64,000 nucleotides of DNA from Gibbula magus (GCA_936450465.1 OW388300.1:44300358-44364357), one strand, 5' to 3'. Counted from the first letter of the stretch, positions 33,608 to 45,600 are shown. Program-made: numbers and translations. The notes: a model not told the origin generated them from the sequence alone.

Positions 33608-35552
33608 AGGTCTGGGTGCACACGACTGGAAACTCCCGCCTCCAGTCGTCCCTGTTACAGATACTCCAGTAGGCGGGAGACTGGGGGTCTTCTGGCCCAA
33701 CTGGACAGTACTAGAGGACCCCTTCGTCACCAACATTTTACAGGCCGGCTACAAGTTACCAATAGTCAGGTCTCCGCCTCTGACCAACCTGCCCCGGTCA
33801 CGCGTGTATTCGTCAACCCAGCTACTTCAGCTATCCAACAACATCGCCATTCTGCTGGACAAGGGTGCTGTGGAGACTGTGTCTCATCCAGAGAACACCC
33901 CAGGTTTTTACTCTCCCATCTTCCTCGTCCCCAAGAAGAACTCGGACAAGATGCGGATGATCCACAACCTGGCGGTGTTCAACGAACTGTATCTGGCAGA
34001 GCCTCCACACTTCAGGATGACATCCTTGGACCAGCTACGCTCCAAGCTGGCCCGCGACGATTGGATGGTCAGCCTCGACTTGCAGGATGCTTACCTACAC
34101 GTTCCCATCTACAGGCCCCACAGGAAGTACCTGAGGTTCGTATTCCAATCTATGCATTACCAGTGGAAAGTCCTGCCATTTGGAATTTCCACGGCCCCGT
34201 GGCTTTTCACGCGAATAACGACACCGATTGCGCGCTATCTACATCTGCGGGGGATCGAGTTCGATCCCTACATCGACGACTGTCTGATGAGCCATGCTGC
34301 TCCTCTCGTGCTAAGCAGACAGTCACAGTTTGCTCTAGATCTACTTCACCAACTCGGGTGGATAGTCAACGAGGAGAAATCCCATCTGATCCCGTCTCAG
34401 CGTCTTACGTTTATCGGGGGGTTTTTCCTCACGGACCTCGATTTGGTGAAGGTCCCGCCAGACAGGTGGGTCAGAATTCTGTCCTTCGCGAAGAGAGGCC
34501 TGTGCGACAGTATGACCCTCAGGGAGTGGCAGTCTCTTCTGGGTCTCCTCTCTTCCGCCCAGTATCTCACCACCAGGGGACGCCTGATGCTTCGGCCCCT
34601 ACAGAGGTTTCTCACCCCGTTTATTCAGCGGGACGATCTTCAAGTGAGGTTCCCTCTAACAGCAGGTCTCCGTCCCTACTTGCACTGGTGGACGACCCAG
34701 TCGAACGTCTGCGAAGGAGTCTCCTTGACAGACTTCCCACCGGACTTCCAGTTGTTTGTGGACGCATCACACCAAGGGTGGGGCGCCCATCTGGAGGACA
34801 GGACAGCAGCAGGGCTGTGGTCCGACGTACAAAGCCAGTGGCACAGCAACAACTTGGAGTTGCAAGCAGTGATTCTGGCAGTCACTCACTGGTTGTCGGT
34901 TTTGCGGAACTCGCGCCTCTTGGTGGCGTCAGACAACTCCACAGTGGTATGGCTGATAAAAAATCAGGGCACGACAGGCTCGTGGAAACTCCTGGACCAG
35001 ACGTTCCAGTTGTTCGACCTATTAGACCGAAACCACATTCAGGTGAAGGCGCGACACATTCCGGGATGTCAGAACGTGTTGGCGGATGCGTTATCGCGAC
35101 CAGACAAGCCGTCCCCGACAGAGTGGATGCTTCACCCGGAAGCATTCGACCTATTGTGCACAGGTCTACATCGTCCGCTGATAGACCTTTTCGCGACGAA
35201 GTACAACGCGCGCCTACCAGTTTACGTGTCCCCCCTGCCCGATCCGGCGGCATGGGCGGTGGACGCATTATCTCTAAGTTGGGAGGGGCTGGACGCTTAC
35301 GCGTTCCCTCCTCCCATTCTGCTCCCAAAGGTAGTGGCGAAGATAAAGGCGACGAGGTCACTACGTCTGCTTTTGGTAGCGCCCTTTTGGCCTGCGAGAA
35401 GCTGGTTCCCCGTTCTTCGCGGCCTCGTATCAAGCGATCCAGTTCCGCTGCCTCCGTGGCCTCGACTGTTGTTACACCCGAACAGTCGGCTACCCCATCC
35501 GGACCCCGATCGATTTCATCTGTCCGCATGGGTCATTTACAGAAGGCTCTGA
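33606..35552 (+). CDS. DIRS ORF2, reverse transcriptase / RNase H / methyltransferase-like
   Basis: Open from inside ORF1 to the TGA at 35550. The RT begins around VGGRLGVFWPNW (about 33660), then SLDLQDAYLHVPIY, LPFGISTAPWLFTRI and the catalytic box PYIDDCL (YIDD, about 34270). RNase H follows: LFVDASHQGWGAHL, NNLELQAV and VASDNSTVVWLI. HIPGCQNVLADALSRPD marks its end. The C-terminal segment (DLFATKYNARLPVYVS, LLLVAPFWPARSWFPVL) matches the methyltransferase-like domain of DIRS elements. The first in-frame GTG is at 33804 and I saw no in-frame ATG in the upstream open part, so translation may use recoding from ORF1. No internal stops. Confidence 0.92.
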   Translation, partial: EGLGAHDWKLPPPVVPVTDTPVGGRLGVFWPNWTVLEDPFVTNILQAGYKLPIVRSPPLTNLPRSRVYSSTQLLQLSNNIAILLDKGAVETVSHPENTPGFYSPIFLVPKKNSDKMRMIHNLAVFNELYLAEPPHFRMTSLDQLRSKLARDDWMVSLDLQDAYLHVPIYRPHRKYLRFVFQSMHYQWKVLPFGISTAPWLFTRITTPIARYLHLRGIEFDPYIDDCLMSHAAPLVLSRQSQFALDLLHQLGWIVNEEKSHLIPSQRLTFIGGFFLTDLDLVKVPPDRWVRILSFAKRGLCDSMTLREWQSLLGLLSSAQYLTTRGRLMLRPLQRFLTPFIQRDDLQVRFPLTAGLRPYLHWWTTQSNVCEGVSLTDFPPDFQLFVDASHQGWGAHLEDRTAAGLWSDVQSQWHSNNLELQAVILAVTHWLSVLRNSRLLVASDNSTVVWLIKNQGTTGSWKLLDQTFQLFDLLDRNHIQVKARHIPGCQNVLADALSRPDKPSPTEWMLHPEAFDLLCTGLHRPLIDLFATKYNARLPVYVSPLPDPAAWAVDALSLSWEGLDAYAFPPPILLPKVVAKIKATRSLRLLLVAPFWPARSWFPVLRGLVSSDPVPLPPWPRLLLHPNSRLPHPDPDRFHLSAWVIYRRL

Positions 35553-36604
35553 AATCAAAGGGGTATTCGGCACGAGTGGCAAGTGCCATTTCTCAAGCTC
35601 ATAGGGTTTCCACTAGGTCACTCTATGATGACAAGTGGTTATCTTTTGAGAAGTTTTGTACCTCTCGTTCAAGGGACCCCATGAGTGCTTCTCCGCAGTT
35701 CGTGGCGGAGTTTCTTTTGTATCTGCGCAAAACGAGACATCTAAAAGGGGGTACTATTTCGACCTACTTGTCTGCCCTCAATTCTGTATTGTCAGTTAAA
35801 ACAGACACTAAGATATCCAAAACACCGGAACTTATTGCAATGTTGAAATCATTCAAATTAGAGGACCAGAAGCAGAAGTTTCGTCCCCCAGCTTGGGACC
35901 TCAATCTGGTTCTCCGACACTTGCGAGGTTCACCTTATGAACCCCTGAGTGAGGCTTCGTTTGAAAACCTAACGCGAAAAACCGCTTTCCTCATCTCTTT
36001 AGCCACAGCGGCTAGAGTGAGTGAGGTTCATGCTCTAGACGTGACGAGAGTACGGTTTGAGACTTCTCGTCATGGGGCTGTTCATCTGGGGTTGCTCTGG
36101 AACTTCGTAGCGAAGAACCAGCTTCCAGGGCAACCGGACAGAAAATTTACAATTCCGCCTTTATCTTCTATCGTACATGAGTCAGAGAGAGAGGAGCTCT
36201 CTCTGTGTCCCGTAAGGGTACTCAGAGAGTACATTCGTCGCTCTTCGTCCAGGAGGAAGGGGCGTAAAAGGTTGTTTATACCCTTTTCAGCTGCAGCCAA
36301 TGGTGAAGTCAGTAGGAACACCATTGCGCTGTGGCTGCGTCAAACCATTTTGGCAGCGTATGACGCTGAGGGTTTGCCTCACCCGGCGGCAAATAACCCC
36401 CATGAAATTCGAGCTCTAGCCTCGACTATGGCTTTGCACAGAAACATCTCTGTGCCCCAAATCATGGAGGGGTGTTTTTGGCGGTCCACTTCGGTGTTCG
36501 CCAGCCATTATTTGCGTGATCTGGCAGTAGAGGATGTGCAAGGACTACAATCCTTTGGACCGTTGGTCGTGGCTCAACAGCTCACCCGACCACGGTTGCA
36601 CTAG
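35528..36604 (+). CDS. DIRS ORF3, tyrosine recombinase
   Basis: ATG at 35528 overlaps the end of ORF2 by 25 bp in another frame; 358 residues. It has an N-terminal core-binding region (SLYDDKWLSFEKFC) and a catalytic domain carrying TAARVSEVHALD (first Arg), HEIRAL (the His-x-x-Arg pair) and SHYLRDL (nucleophilic Tyr). This is the complete R-H-R-Y set for integrating circular element DNA. The same frame stays open upstream to 34061 over the RT region, but I regard that part as a shadow of ORF2. Confidence 0.92.
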   Translation: MGHLQKALKSKGYSARVASAISQAHRVSTRSLYDDKWLSFEKFCTSRSRDPMSASPQFVAEFLLYLRKTRHLKGGTISTYLSALNSVLSVKTDTKISKTPELIAMLKSFKLEDQKQKFRPPAWDLNLVLRHLRGSPYEPLSEASFENLTRKTAFLISLATAARVSEVHALDVTRVRFETSRHGAVHLGLLWNFVAKNQLPGQPDRKFTIPPLSSIVHESEREELSLCPVRVLREYIRRSSSRRKGRKRLFIPFSAAANGEVSRNTIALWLRQTILAAYDAEGLPHPAANNPHEIRALASTMALHRNISVPQIMEGCFWRSTSVFASHYLRDLAVEDVQGLQSFGPLVVAQQLTRPRLH

Positions 36605-36786
36605 GTAACTATGTTTACCATCACGCTAGCCTTAAGGTTCTTCCATGCTGTGTCAGGTTTTTCCTATAAGTGCTTTTGACTAAACGTCATTCTTCTCCTT
36701 ACAGGAGTTGATGTCATTGTCTTGCCTCTTCTTGTGGGTGGGTCCTCTAAGAGACCTGCCCGCCATCCTTTACTGTCGGATCAACA

Positions 36787-36868
36787 TGCAATATCTGAAG
36801 TGGGGTAAGTATTAAAAATTTATTAAAATCTAAATATTTTAGATATTTAAAAATACTTACCCCACTTC
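36787..36868. repeat. DIRS internal complementary region
   Basis: The first part (TGCAATATCTGAAGTGGGG to AAAAATTTA) is complementary to the left end. The second part (AAATCTAAATATTTTAG to CCCCACTTC) is complementary to the right end. Joined at TAA, this is the template thought to guide circle formation. Confidence 0.9.
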
Positions 36869-36934
36869 CAAGATTCAGCCCGCCCGGCGAGGACCGCCTC
36901 CTCCCCACAGACGTTCTCTTCTCGGACCGTAGTC

Positions 36935-37111
36935 AGGAAATGTGATTGCGTCACGTTATCACGTGACAGATTGGTATAGCCTTCCGGCTATATCATAGCA
37001 TCCTGTCTGCGTGTCGTTCACACTGTTACTTCGTAAAGACAAGGATTCTACTCTTCCAATCTCTCATCGGAAGTACTAGGTAATATGCAATATCTGAAGT
37101 GGGGTAAGTAT
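36935..37111. repeat. Right inverted terminal repeat of the DIRS element
   Basis: Reverse complement of 30447-30623, starting AGGAAATGTGATTGCG and ending GGGGTAAGTAT. It is followed by an AT-rich outer extension to the terminal TAA at 37142-37144. Confidence 0.93.
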
Positions 37112-37852
37112 TTTTAAATATCTAAAATATTTAGATTTTAATAAAACGAGTAAATGTAACATTATAGATATCATAGAAAAAAAATTACATGCAATTCCAA
37201 AATGTGCAGTGACAGTAAAAAGAATGTAAAGAAAGACTTTCATTACTGGCTTGTTGTCCAACTGTAAGTTCAATATATCTACATATTTCGTGCTAGGGCA
37301 TGGGACAATTTCACAGAATAATTTTCTTTTCTATATATGAAAATAGCAGATTGGTAGTACAAAGATTGTTATTTTAAAACTTGACACTAAAACAATTATT
37401 ACAAGAACTGTAATGTAGAAATGACATATACATAACTATTTTGATTTTATTGAACATATGAAATCAAAATTCCTATTGAAAATGAAAGAATACGATAACA
37501 ACAAATGTATTTTCTATCACAAAAATATTGTATAATTTTACATGTAATGTTCTCTGAACAATATATTCATATGTGTTGATGAATTTCTTCTACTAGTTGA
37601 TATACACTGTTGTAACATATACATTAAACAAAATAATACACATTTGCTTCATACAAATATACACAATTTGATATTATTGGTCCCATAATTTAAATATCTC
37701 AACAAAAGTAGGATATGGTAAGGTATTAAATACCATTTACATCCCGGAGAGATTACTCCACTCTGTTCCTCCATCAAACCTCTGTTGTATATGGGCCATA
37801 TTTTAAGACTACTGAAAAATCTCTGTAGTTTTTCTGTTTTTGGACAGCTTGA

Positions 37853-38174
37853 GGTGAGGTGAGGTGAGGTGAGTTAGGGTTTAACGCCGCTTTCAAGAGT
37901 ATTTCACTTATATTGCGGCTGCTAGTATTATGGCAGGGAGAAAGCCCGCAACGCCATGTGGCTATGCATTGCGGTGAAACCTGCGAGCATCGGCTGGAAC
38001 TAGCGAACCATGGGTGGTACTGCACTGAAATTCAGTGTAGCATTGCACCCAAACCTTACTGCGTGTAGAACAGTTCTCTACTGCAGACAAAGTTGCCGAG
38101 CCCCTGGCGGGATTCGAACCCCGGACCTCTTGATCCGAAGCCGAACGCGCTAACCACTGCGCTATCCCGCCCCC
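37853..38174 (-). mobile_element. SINE copy, full length
   Basis: Exact 11-bp duplication GGACAGCTTGA (37842-37852 and 38175-38185). Intact A and B boxes. Very close in sequence to the copy at 1087-1405, so probably recent. Confidence 0.93.
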
Positions 38175-38185
38175 GGACAGCTTGA

Positions 38186-39756
38186 TGTTGAGGATTTAAA
38201 TAAATAGTAACAGATAGATACAGTACAATCCTTTACCATGACCATCAACATCTAATTGTATCGAGGAGCTAATGTACAGTTTTCTAGGTACAAGGTATTT
38301 TCCTATTAAATTTTAGCTTTGGGGATGTAGCAGTTTAGGACGAGAGGCTGAAACATTAAATGTTTAATGATGAAGGACAAAGGGAGGACTCGATGGATGA
38401 CACTAGCGATGGCCAACATCCTAAACCCATCCGGCCAATAGGTCTGATAAACAGAAAGGTAATACTATGGTATTTTTGGAATGTTTATGAAGTGAGGTAA
38501 ACAGAACATTAACAAGATAACATGATTAAAATATTTGAGTTCTATGATTAAAATGTTATAATTTTTTAAAACAATGGATAAAGATTTCTTTAAAACAACC
38601 CACCCCTTTTGAAAACACAGACTGTCATACATTTGACAATTGAGTTAAATTGAACTGTTATTATATAAAAATACATCTAAAAAAATAAAATGTAAAACAT
38701 ATTCAATACTGTGATATTTTTGTCAAAAAAGGAATTTTGCAATAATGAATGTGAAATAAAATTTAAAAGAAAAGAAATATTTGAAATGTGGGAAAATACT
38801 ACTGAAAAGAAAATGGAAACTCAATTATGATTGTTTAAAACGCAAAACACCTAAGAATTAGGTAGTTCATTCTATAAACTTGTGTATTTGATTAAAGCAA
38901 ATCTTGTTCACAAATGCCATCACAGTGTCTACAAAGCACCAAATATTATATATAACTATAAATAAAGAAAAACATGCCATTTTGTTTTTTCTTGTAAGAA
39001 TTTACAAAGCAATCTGACTTCTAGCATGATCAAGATGCTGGGTTAAGACATTCCGCAAAACCTAACTACAACAACTGGATTAAACCTAACAAACACAATC
39101 TAATTGCAGTTTCTCGTATTTTTAGGAAATTAACATATTTATTTATGCATATCTAATGCTAAATGTACATTAATCATGAAATGTAATATCTTGTAAACAA
39201 TTACACAACTGCCATATGTTGATAGATTATGACAACTTTGATAAAGCATAATATTTTGATTGAAGGCCTCTAAGCCACCTGCAATCTATTAAAATGATTG
39301 ATAGCCCATGCGCATAAACACATTAAGCAATATGAAATGCAATAAAATAATTCTCAAATTGATGGCATTCAAATATGAGTTGAGAGTGGATGGTTCTTTT
39401 GATAAAACATACTGTAATAGTAAACGTCAATCAATATATTTTAAAAAAATTAACATGTTGTAAATATTACTCCATTTTCATGAAAAAATAATTCATTAAC
39501 ACATTTTCAATGAAACGAACATACCATTCAAAAGACAAGCAAAAGCCAAACTATAACAACAAGGGTGATTCATTTGCTTCCACTGAGAATATAAAACGTA
39601 ATACTTTCAGATACTGATTTGAATAATCACCTGCAATCACAATTTTTCAATAAAAGCTTTCCCTGAAATATCACAGATGTGTCTTGCTCAGAATCATTCA
39701 TGGTCAGGGGCGAATTCACAAGTTTTGTTTGAAGGGTCTGCAGCCTGTCTTTCATA
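38186..39756. other. AT-rich DNA downstream of FTCD, nothing recognised
   Basis: Strongly AT-rich, no repeat unit or coding sequence identified between the SINE and the 42-bp minisatellite. Confidence 0.5.
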
Positions 39757-40847
39757 ACTGGGGTTGGGCACAGCACCCTGAAGTCTCCTGGGGGTGGGTT
39801 GAGGGTTGGGCGCAACAACCTGAAATCTCCTGGGGGTGGGTTGAGGGTTGGGCACAATACCCTGAAATCTCCTGGGGTAGGTTGAGGGTTGGGCGCAGCA
39901 CCCTGAAGTCTCCTGGGGGTGGGTTGAGGGTTGGGCGCAACAACCTGAAATCTCCTGGGGGTGGGTTGAGGGTTGGGCACAATACCCTGAAATCTCCTGG
40001 GGTAGGTTGAGGGTTGGGCGCAGCACCCTGAAGTCTCCTTGGGGTGGGTTTCAGGGTTGGGTGCAGCACCCTGAAGTCTCCTGGGAGTGGGTTAAAGGGT
40101 TGGGCACAGCACCCTGAAATCTCCTGGGGGTGGGTTGAGGGTTTAATGGCGCAGCACCCTGAAATCTCTTGGGGGTGGGTTGAGGGTTTAATGGCGCAGC
40201 ACCCTGAAATCTCCTGGGGGTGGGTTGAGTGTCGGGTGGAGCACTCTGAAGTCTCTGGGAGTGGGTTGAGGGTTGGGTACAGCACCCTGAAATCTCCTGG
40301 GGGTGGGTTGAGGGTTGGGTGCTGCACCCTGAAATCTCCTGGGGGTGGGTTGAGTGTCGGTTGGAGCACTCTGAAGTCTCTGGGAGTGGGTTGAGGGTTG
40401 GGTACAGCACCCTGAAATCTCCTGCGAGAGGGTTGAGGGTTGGGCGCAGCACCCTGAAATCTCCTGGGGGTGGGTTGAGTGTCGGGTGGAGTACTCTGAA
40501 GTCTCTGGGAGTGGGTTGAGGGTTGGGTACAGCACCCTGAAATCTCCTGGGGGTGGGTTGAGGGTTGGGTGCTGCACCCTGAAATCTCCTGGGGGTTGGT
40601 TGAGACTCGGATGGAGCACTCTGAAGTCTCCTGGGGGTGGGTTGAGGGTTGGGCGCTGCACCCTGAATTTTCCTGGGGGTGGGTTAAAGGGTTGGGCGCA
40701 GCACCCTGAAATCTCCTGGGGGTGGGTTGAGGGTTGGGCGCTGCACCCTGAAATCTCCTGGGGGTGGGTTGAGGGTCGGGTGGAGCACTCTGAAGTCTCC
40801 TGGGGGTGGGTTGAGGGTTGGGCGCAGCACCCTGATGTCTCCTGGGT
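39757..40847. repeat. 42-bp G-rich minisatellite, about 26 copies
   Basis: Unit CTCCTGGGGGTGGGTTGAGG then GTTGGGCGCAGCACCCTGAA and AT. Each unit has four G-runs of three or more (GGGGG-GGG-GGG-GGG) on the plus strand. Part of the array has a higher-order period near 125 bp, three units. Begins about 490 bp beyond the FTCD stop, so it may be 3' UTR or downstream DNA. Confidence 0.96.
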
Positions 40848-41340
40848 GACATTTTGCACAAAATTAAAGACTTTCATGGAAATTAAACATTGGAATTAAC
40901 ACTATTTGGAATTAAGTATATGAACAACATTTTTGGATAATCACATTTTCAAATATCGGGCAAACTTTACAGAATTTACTTTCTATTTTCAGAGACATCA
41001 TAAATGAGTTCATAGTTCTCAACATTAGCTGTGAGTTGTGTCAAGTAAAATCACTCTATAAGCCTGTTTAGTTTGCTTGATTTGATCACATTGAATCTGA
41101 TTGTTTCTCATTGAATGTTATCGATCATCACACAAAAATCATCATTTACCCAGAATAAGCTTTACAGTAACAAATTAGATAACAGCACAACATGTTCAGC
41201 CTACAAATGACTCTATTCTCTGAAGCTCCTGCTGTTTGCCTTTATCACCATGACGATGACATCTTTCGGCATAACTGTAGCTCTTGCATCAGATTCTATG
41301 CTACCGTCTGTAAGCTTATGGATGAGAAAATGACGGCAGA

Positions 41341-41424
41341 TTATTGTCGCTCATCTAGTATCTTCAGGATTTCTTGACATCCAGATTGTGCTGTCTTTAT
41401 TGCTTCGTCAATTTCAGTCTCCGT
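41341..41424 (-). CDS. FTCD: FTCD last coding exon and stop
   Basis: Acceptor ATCTTTTCAG, 28 codons ending in TAA. It encodes [20 protein letters not shown] then KILDERQ, the expected C-terminal helix. No clear AATAAA was found close downstream (lower coordinates). Confidence 0.9.
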   Translation of the reverse strand, partial: TETEIDEAIKTAQSGCQEILKILDERQ

Positions 41425-42660
41425 CTGAAAAGATCAAAGAACAATTGACAGTGATCACTCAAGGGTGGATACAGGATGTTTGCAAGGTACTGTTTGCAAG
41501 CTCTTGGCTCCAACACGTAGGTGTTACCATACAAAAATGTTATAAAACCATGTAGGATGGTGCATTCAAGGAGAGTGAACGTTTGTTGCAGCAAATGATC
41601 TATGTGTGCCAGCACTATATATATGGTAGGTAGCACTCTCTCCCAGCTGGGCGACTATGATTAAACATCACAGTAGGGCCTGTCGCATTTACCCACACAT
41701 TCCTGGCTCCATTTGGCTATGTGCATACCAAATAGTCCAATCAAATGTGAGTTTCTATTTTTTAATCCAAGTGAACACAATGAATCACCCCATTATTTTA
41801 AGAAGTTAAAGGGACACTCACTGTGTTATTGTAGTCACATATGGCGCATAGGTTTCCTGTCACATATGTAACAGGCCAACAGGTGGCCAATCACGCATAT
41901 ATGTATGTGTACAACACGAAAACAAAATCAAATTGAACAAAATTTAAAATTGGTCATGCATTAGGGAAGGATGTATGTATGTATGTATGTATGTATGTAT
42001 GTATGTATGTATGTATGTATGTATGTATGTATGTATGTATGTATGTATGTATGTATGTGTGTATTTCTATGTATGTGTGTATTTGTATGTTTGTATATAT
42101 GTATGTATGTATGTGTGTATTTGTGTATTTGTATGTTTGTATGTATGTATGTATGTATGTGTGTATTTCTATGTATGTGTGTATTTGTATGTTTGTATGT
42201 ATGTATGTATGTATGTATGTATGTATGTATGTATGTGTGTATTTCTATGTATGTATGTGTGTATGTATGTATGTATCTATGTATGTATCTATGTATGTAT
42301 GTATGTATCTATGTATGTATGTATGTATGTATGTATGTATGAGTGTGTGTGTGTGTATGTATGTATGTATGTATGTGTGTATTTCTATGTATGTGTGTAT
42401 TTGTATGTTTGTATATATGTATGTATGTATGTGTGTATTTGTGTATTTGTATGTTTGTATGTATGTATGTATGTGTGTATTTCTATGTATGTGTGTATTT
42501 GTATGTTTGTATGTATGTATGTATGTATGTATGTATGTATGTATGTATGTATGTATGTGTGTATTTCTATGTATGTATGTGTGTATGTATGTATGTATCT
42601 ATGTATGTATGTATCTATGTATGTATGTATGTATCTATGTATGTATGTATGTATGTATGA

Positions 42661-42692
<32 letters not shown>

Positions 42693-45600
42693 ATGTATGT
42701 ATGTATGTATGTATGTATGTATGTATGTATGTATGTATGTATGTATGTATGTATGTGTGTATTTCTATGTATGGGTGTATTTGTATGTATGTATGTATGT
42801 ATGTATGTATGTATGTATGTATGTATGTATGTATGTATGTATGTATGTATGTATGTATGTATGTATGTATGTATGTATGTATGTATGTGTGTATTTGTGT
42901 ATTTGTATGTTTGTTTGTATGTATGTATGTATGTAAACTCATGTGCAAAAGAAACGTCCCCATACAAAATACAAGATATTTCAATCGACGGGCGATAAAT
43001 GCGACTGAAATAGTGTTACATCATGTCTTCAGAACCCAACAATACTAAATATATGAATTTTCAAAACATTATCTATTCATAACTCTGAGAAACACAAGTT
43101 TTAAGAAATGGTCCTTTTGGAATCTCCTTAACTAGACGAGATAGAAGCCTCAAAAAGCCAGTTTTGGCTTGTTTTGTGACGTCCTACAGTAATGACGCGT
43201 CAACAAATTTAAATCAATGAAGGTTATTTATGTCAAGGATATCTTTAATTAATTAAATTTCTACTTTTTCAATGTTTTAAACTTAAATACCAAATATCGT
43301 GGGCCCAAAACATCTTTAAAAAGCGATTTTAGCACCCCATGTGTATTTGAACAGATGTAAAAATAAAAGAACCATACTCTAATGTATGAAATTGTGAATA
43401 CTTCTATACAAAACATGTGGCTACCAAATACATTCAAAATCTACTTTCTCCGACATCAATATTTCATTTTATACTGTTTTCAAAATGTGGGGATGTTTCT
43501 TTTGCATGTGAGTTTATGTATGTATGTATGTATGTATGTATGTATGTATGTATGTATGTATGTATGTATGTATGTATGTATGTATGTGTGTATGTATGTA
43601 TGTATGTATGCAGTTTTTCAGCAAGTGTAGACATATTTGATATGAGAAGAAAACTGGATGAATTAAGTTCTCTCTATATTTCCATCAGAGTCTGTGGTAC
43701 CCACCCTAGAGCGGAACTCTTCGTCCTTGATATCCTTCAAGTTGGTTTTCACATTGTAGTATGCTCCCCACACCCCGGTCTCCAGCGCTTTTGCTCCCAC
43801 CTGTGGTAAGCAATATGGATTGATGCAAATTATCAATGTTATACATAAGGAAAGTTAGATTTATGGAATTCAAGGGCAATGACATTTAAGAGAATGAGCT
43901 TACTCCATCGTCAGAACTGAGGTGATTTGAACTTTCGAATTCATGCATGACCCAGGATAATTTGACTGTCAGAGGTGTGCCTAGCCACAGACGGAGAAGA
44001 AATAAACTATATTTCCCTTAATTTTGGTGCTACCGATATAAAATTGGATGTGTTTGAAAATACTTCAGATAGCTGTAATTTGCACTATGTTTAAATATAG
44101 ATTCAAGCATCATAACATTATCAAAAACATTTTGGGGGGAACTGGCTTTGATATAACATAATTCAATCACCTAAGTGTTATATTTTTCAGGAAAGCTTCA
44201 TTGTCCCTATTTGAGCACAGGAGTAATTTGTATGTAGTTCAATTACACATGTATGGGTAATAACTCCATAAAAAGTAGTATTTCAGAATTGGCTTTTGTA
44301 CTTAAGAAAGAGTATCATCAGGACTGCCTGCATGTTAAATTTCATTCCAGGTAATAGTGTCTGAGATAAGTCGCCCCATAACAACGTTTTTTCTTACATG
44401 TTCAGTTTCAGATTTAAAGGCCATAACTCGCTAAAAAATGATATTTTAGAACTGGGTTTTTGAACAAGATAAAGATTATGGTAGTCAAAACCATAATTTC
44501 ATTCACATATGTTTAATAGTTTCAGAGAAAACTTGTCACCACTGAACACTCAAAAACTAAGCTAAAAAGTAGCATTTCGATAAACACGAAAACAAAATCA
44601 AATTGAAGAAAATTTAAAAAAAGGACATGCATGATGGGAAAAACATGGTTAACATGGTTGATGTACACCTAACAGTTTTTGAAAGAAATTGTTCTGACAA
44701 AAGGACGGATGAAATAACCGCTATACATCCCCACTTAGTTTGTAGCGGAGGTAACATAAACTTCAACATTTTATCATAGCACTTACAATAGTAACCACTT
44801 TAAATTAAACCCCTCTCATTCCCTTATTTTGGAGAGTATTAATCTACATGCAACAAAGATCATATCCCCAACATTTGAGCTTTCTTCTAGCATTATTGGT
44901 TCTTAGGGAAAAGTTAGGGTGGACATTGGCACAGCCATAATTGAAGGGGGATCACATGAACCAACTTTAATCGAAATGTAACAAATATGGTATTCTGAAA
45001 AATTTCAGCATCCTATGTCAATTGGTTTCGGAGAAGAAGTCGTTTAAAGATTGTAGGTAAAATGCCTGTCATGCTCATATCTGAGAGTGCTGTGAACCAT
45101 ATGTACAAACTTTAAAGGGGCAGTAGCATGTTTTTTCCCTGAAATAAATCAATGAAATGTATTTGAAAAATAAAGTCACCCATAGTCAAACACCCATCTC
45201 TCTTCGGGAAAATCAAGTTAAAAAATTAGTGTACATGGTTCAATAAATCCATGGGAATCGTTTTTGTATTTTGAGATAATAAATTGTGTTCACAATAAAA
45301 TGGCCGCGATGCAATTTTTGCTTTATATGCAACATCGTTATTACCACTTCGGATAATTGGTTTGTGTAATAGATGCTTTACCCTCTAAAGTTAAATTAAA
45401 TTACATAAACTATCGTTATAAATGGGAAATTTGAAAAAATAAAATTTGCAAAAAACGTGCTACTGGCCCTTTAAGGTACAAGGCACTTACCAACAAATTT
45501 CAGCTTCGAGGGTACAGCAGTTCTTGAGGAGAAGTTGAAAATATGGAAGTTAACGGCCACGGACAACGCCCGTAAGGCGACAAGGGACGCCAGACTATGG

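Larger units (their letters stand above)
30437..37144 (+). mobile_element. DIRS-type tyrosine-recombinase retrotransposon, near-complete
   Basis: DIRS elements copy by reverse transcription into circles and integrate with a tyrosine recombinase instead of a DDE integrase, leaving no target duplication. This copy has 177-bp inverted terminal repeats (30447-30623 and 36935-37111). It also has an internal complementary region (36787-36868) that reproduces both outer ends joined head to tail, and the trinucleotide TAA at both outer ends. Between them are a Gag-like ORF, RT/RNase H and a tyrosine recombinase, all long and open. Identical ITR arms over most of their length suggest recent activity. 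It sits in the intergenic gap in the plus orientation, opposite to both host genes. Confidence 0.93.

Noticed and set aside
34061..35527. Upstream extension of the recombinase frame over the RT region
   Set aside because: The RT/RNase H motifs lie in the other frame and this stretch shows no domain; recombinase homology begins only after 35528.
39757..40847. Telomere-like TTGAGGGTT words
   Set aside because: Occur once per 42-bp unit as part of the minisatellite, not as a tandem hexamer.
39752..40877. Long open frames of 369, 229 and 137 residues with PRRFQGAAPNPQPT-like repeats
   Set aside because: The 42-bp repeat is a multiple of three, so stop-free frames arise on both strands; no start context or splice evidence supports a protein.
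41971..43048. Frames of up to 357 residues of MYVC repeats
   Set aside because: A pure product of the ATGT microsatellite, open in every frame.
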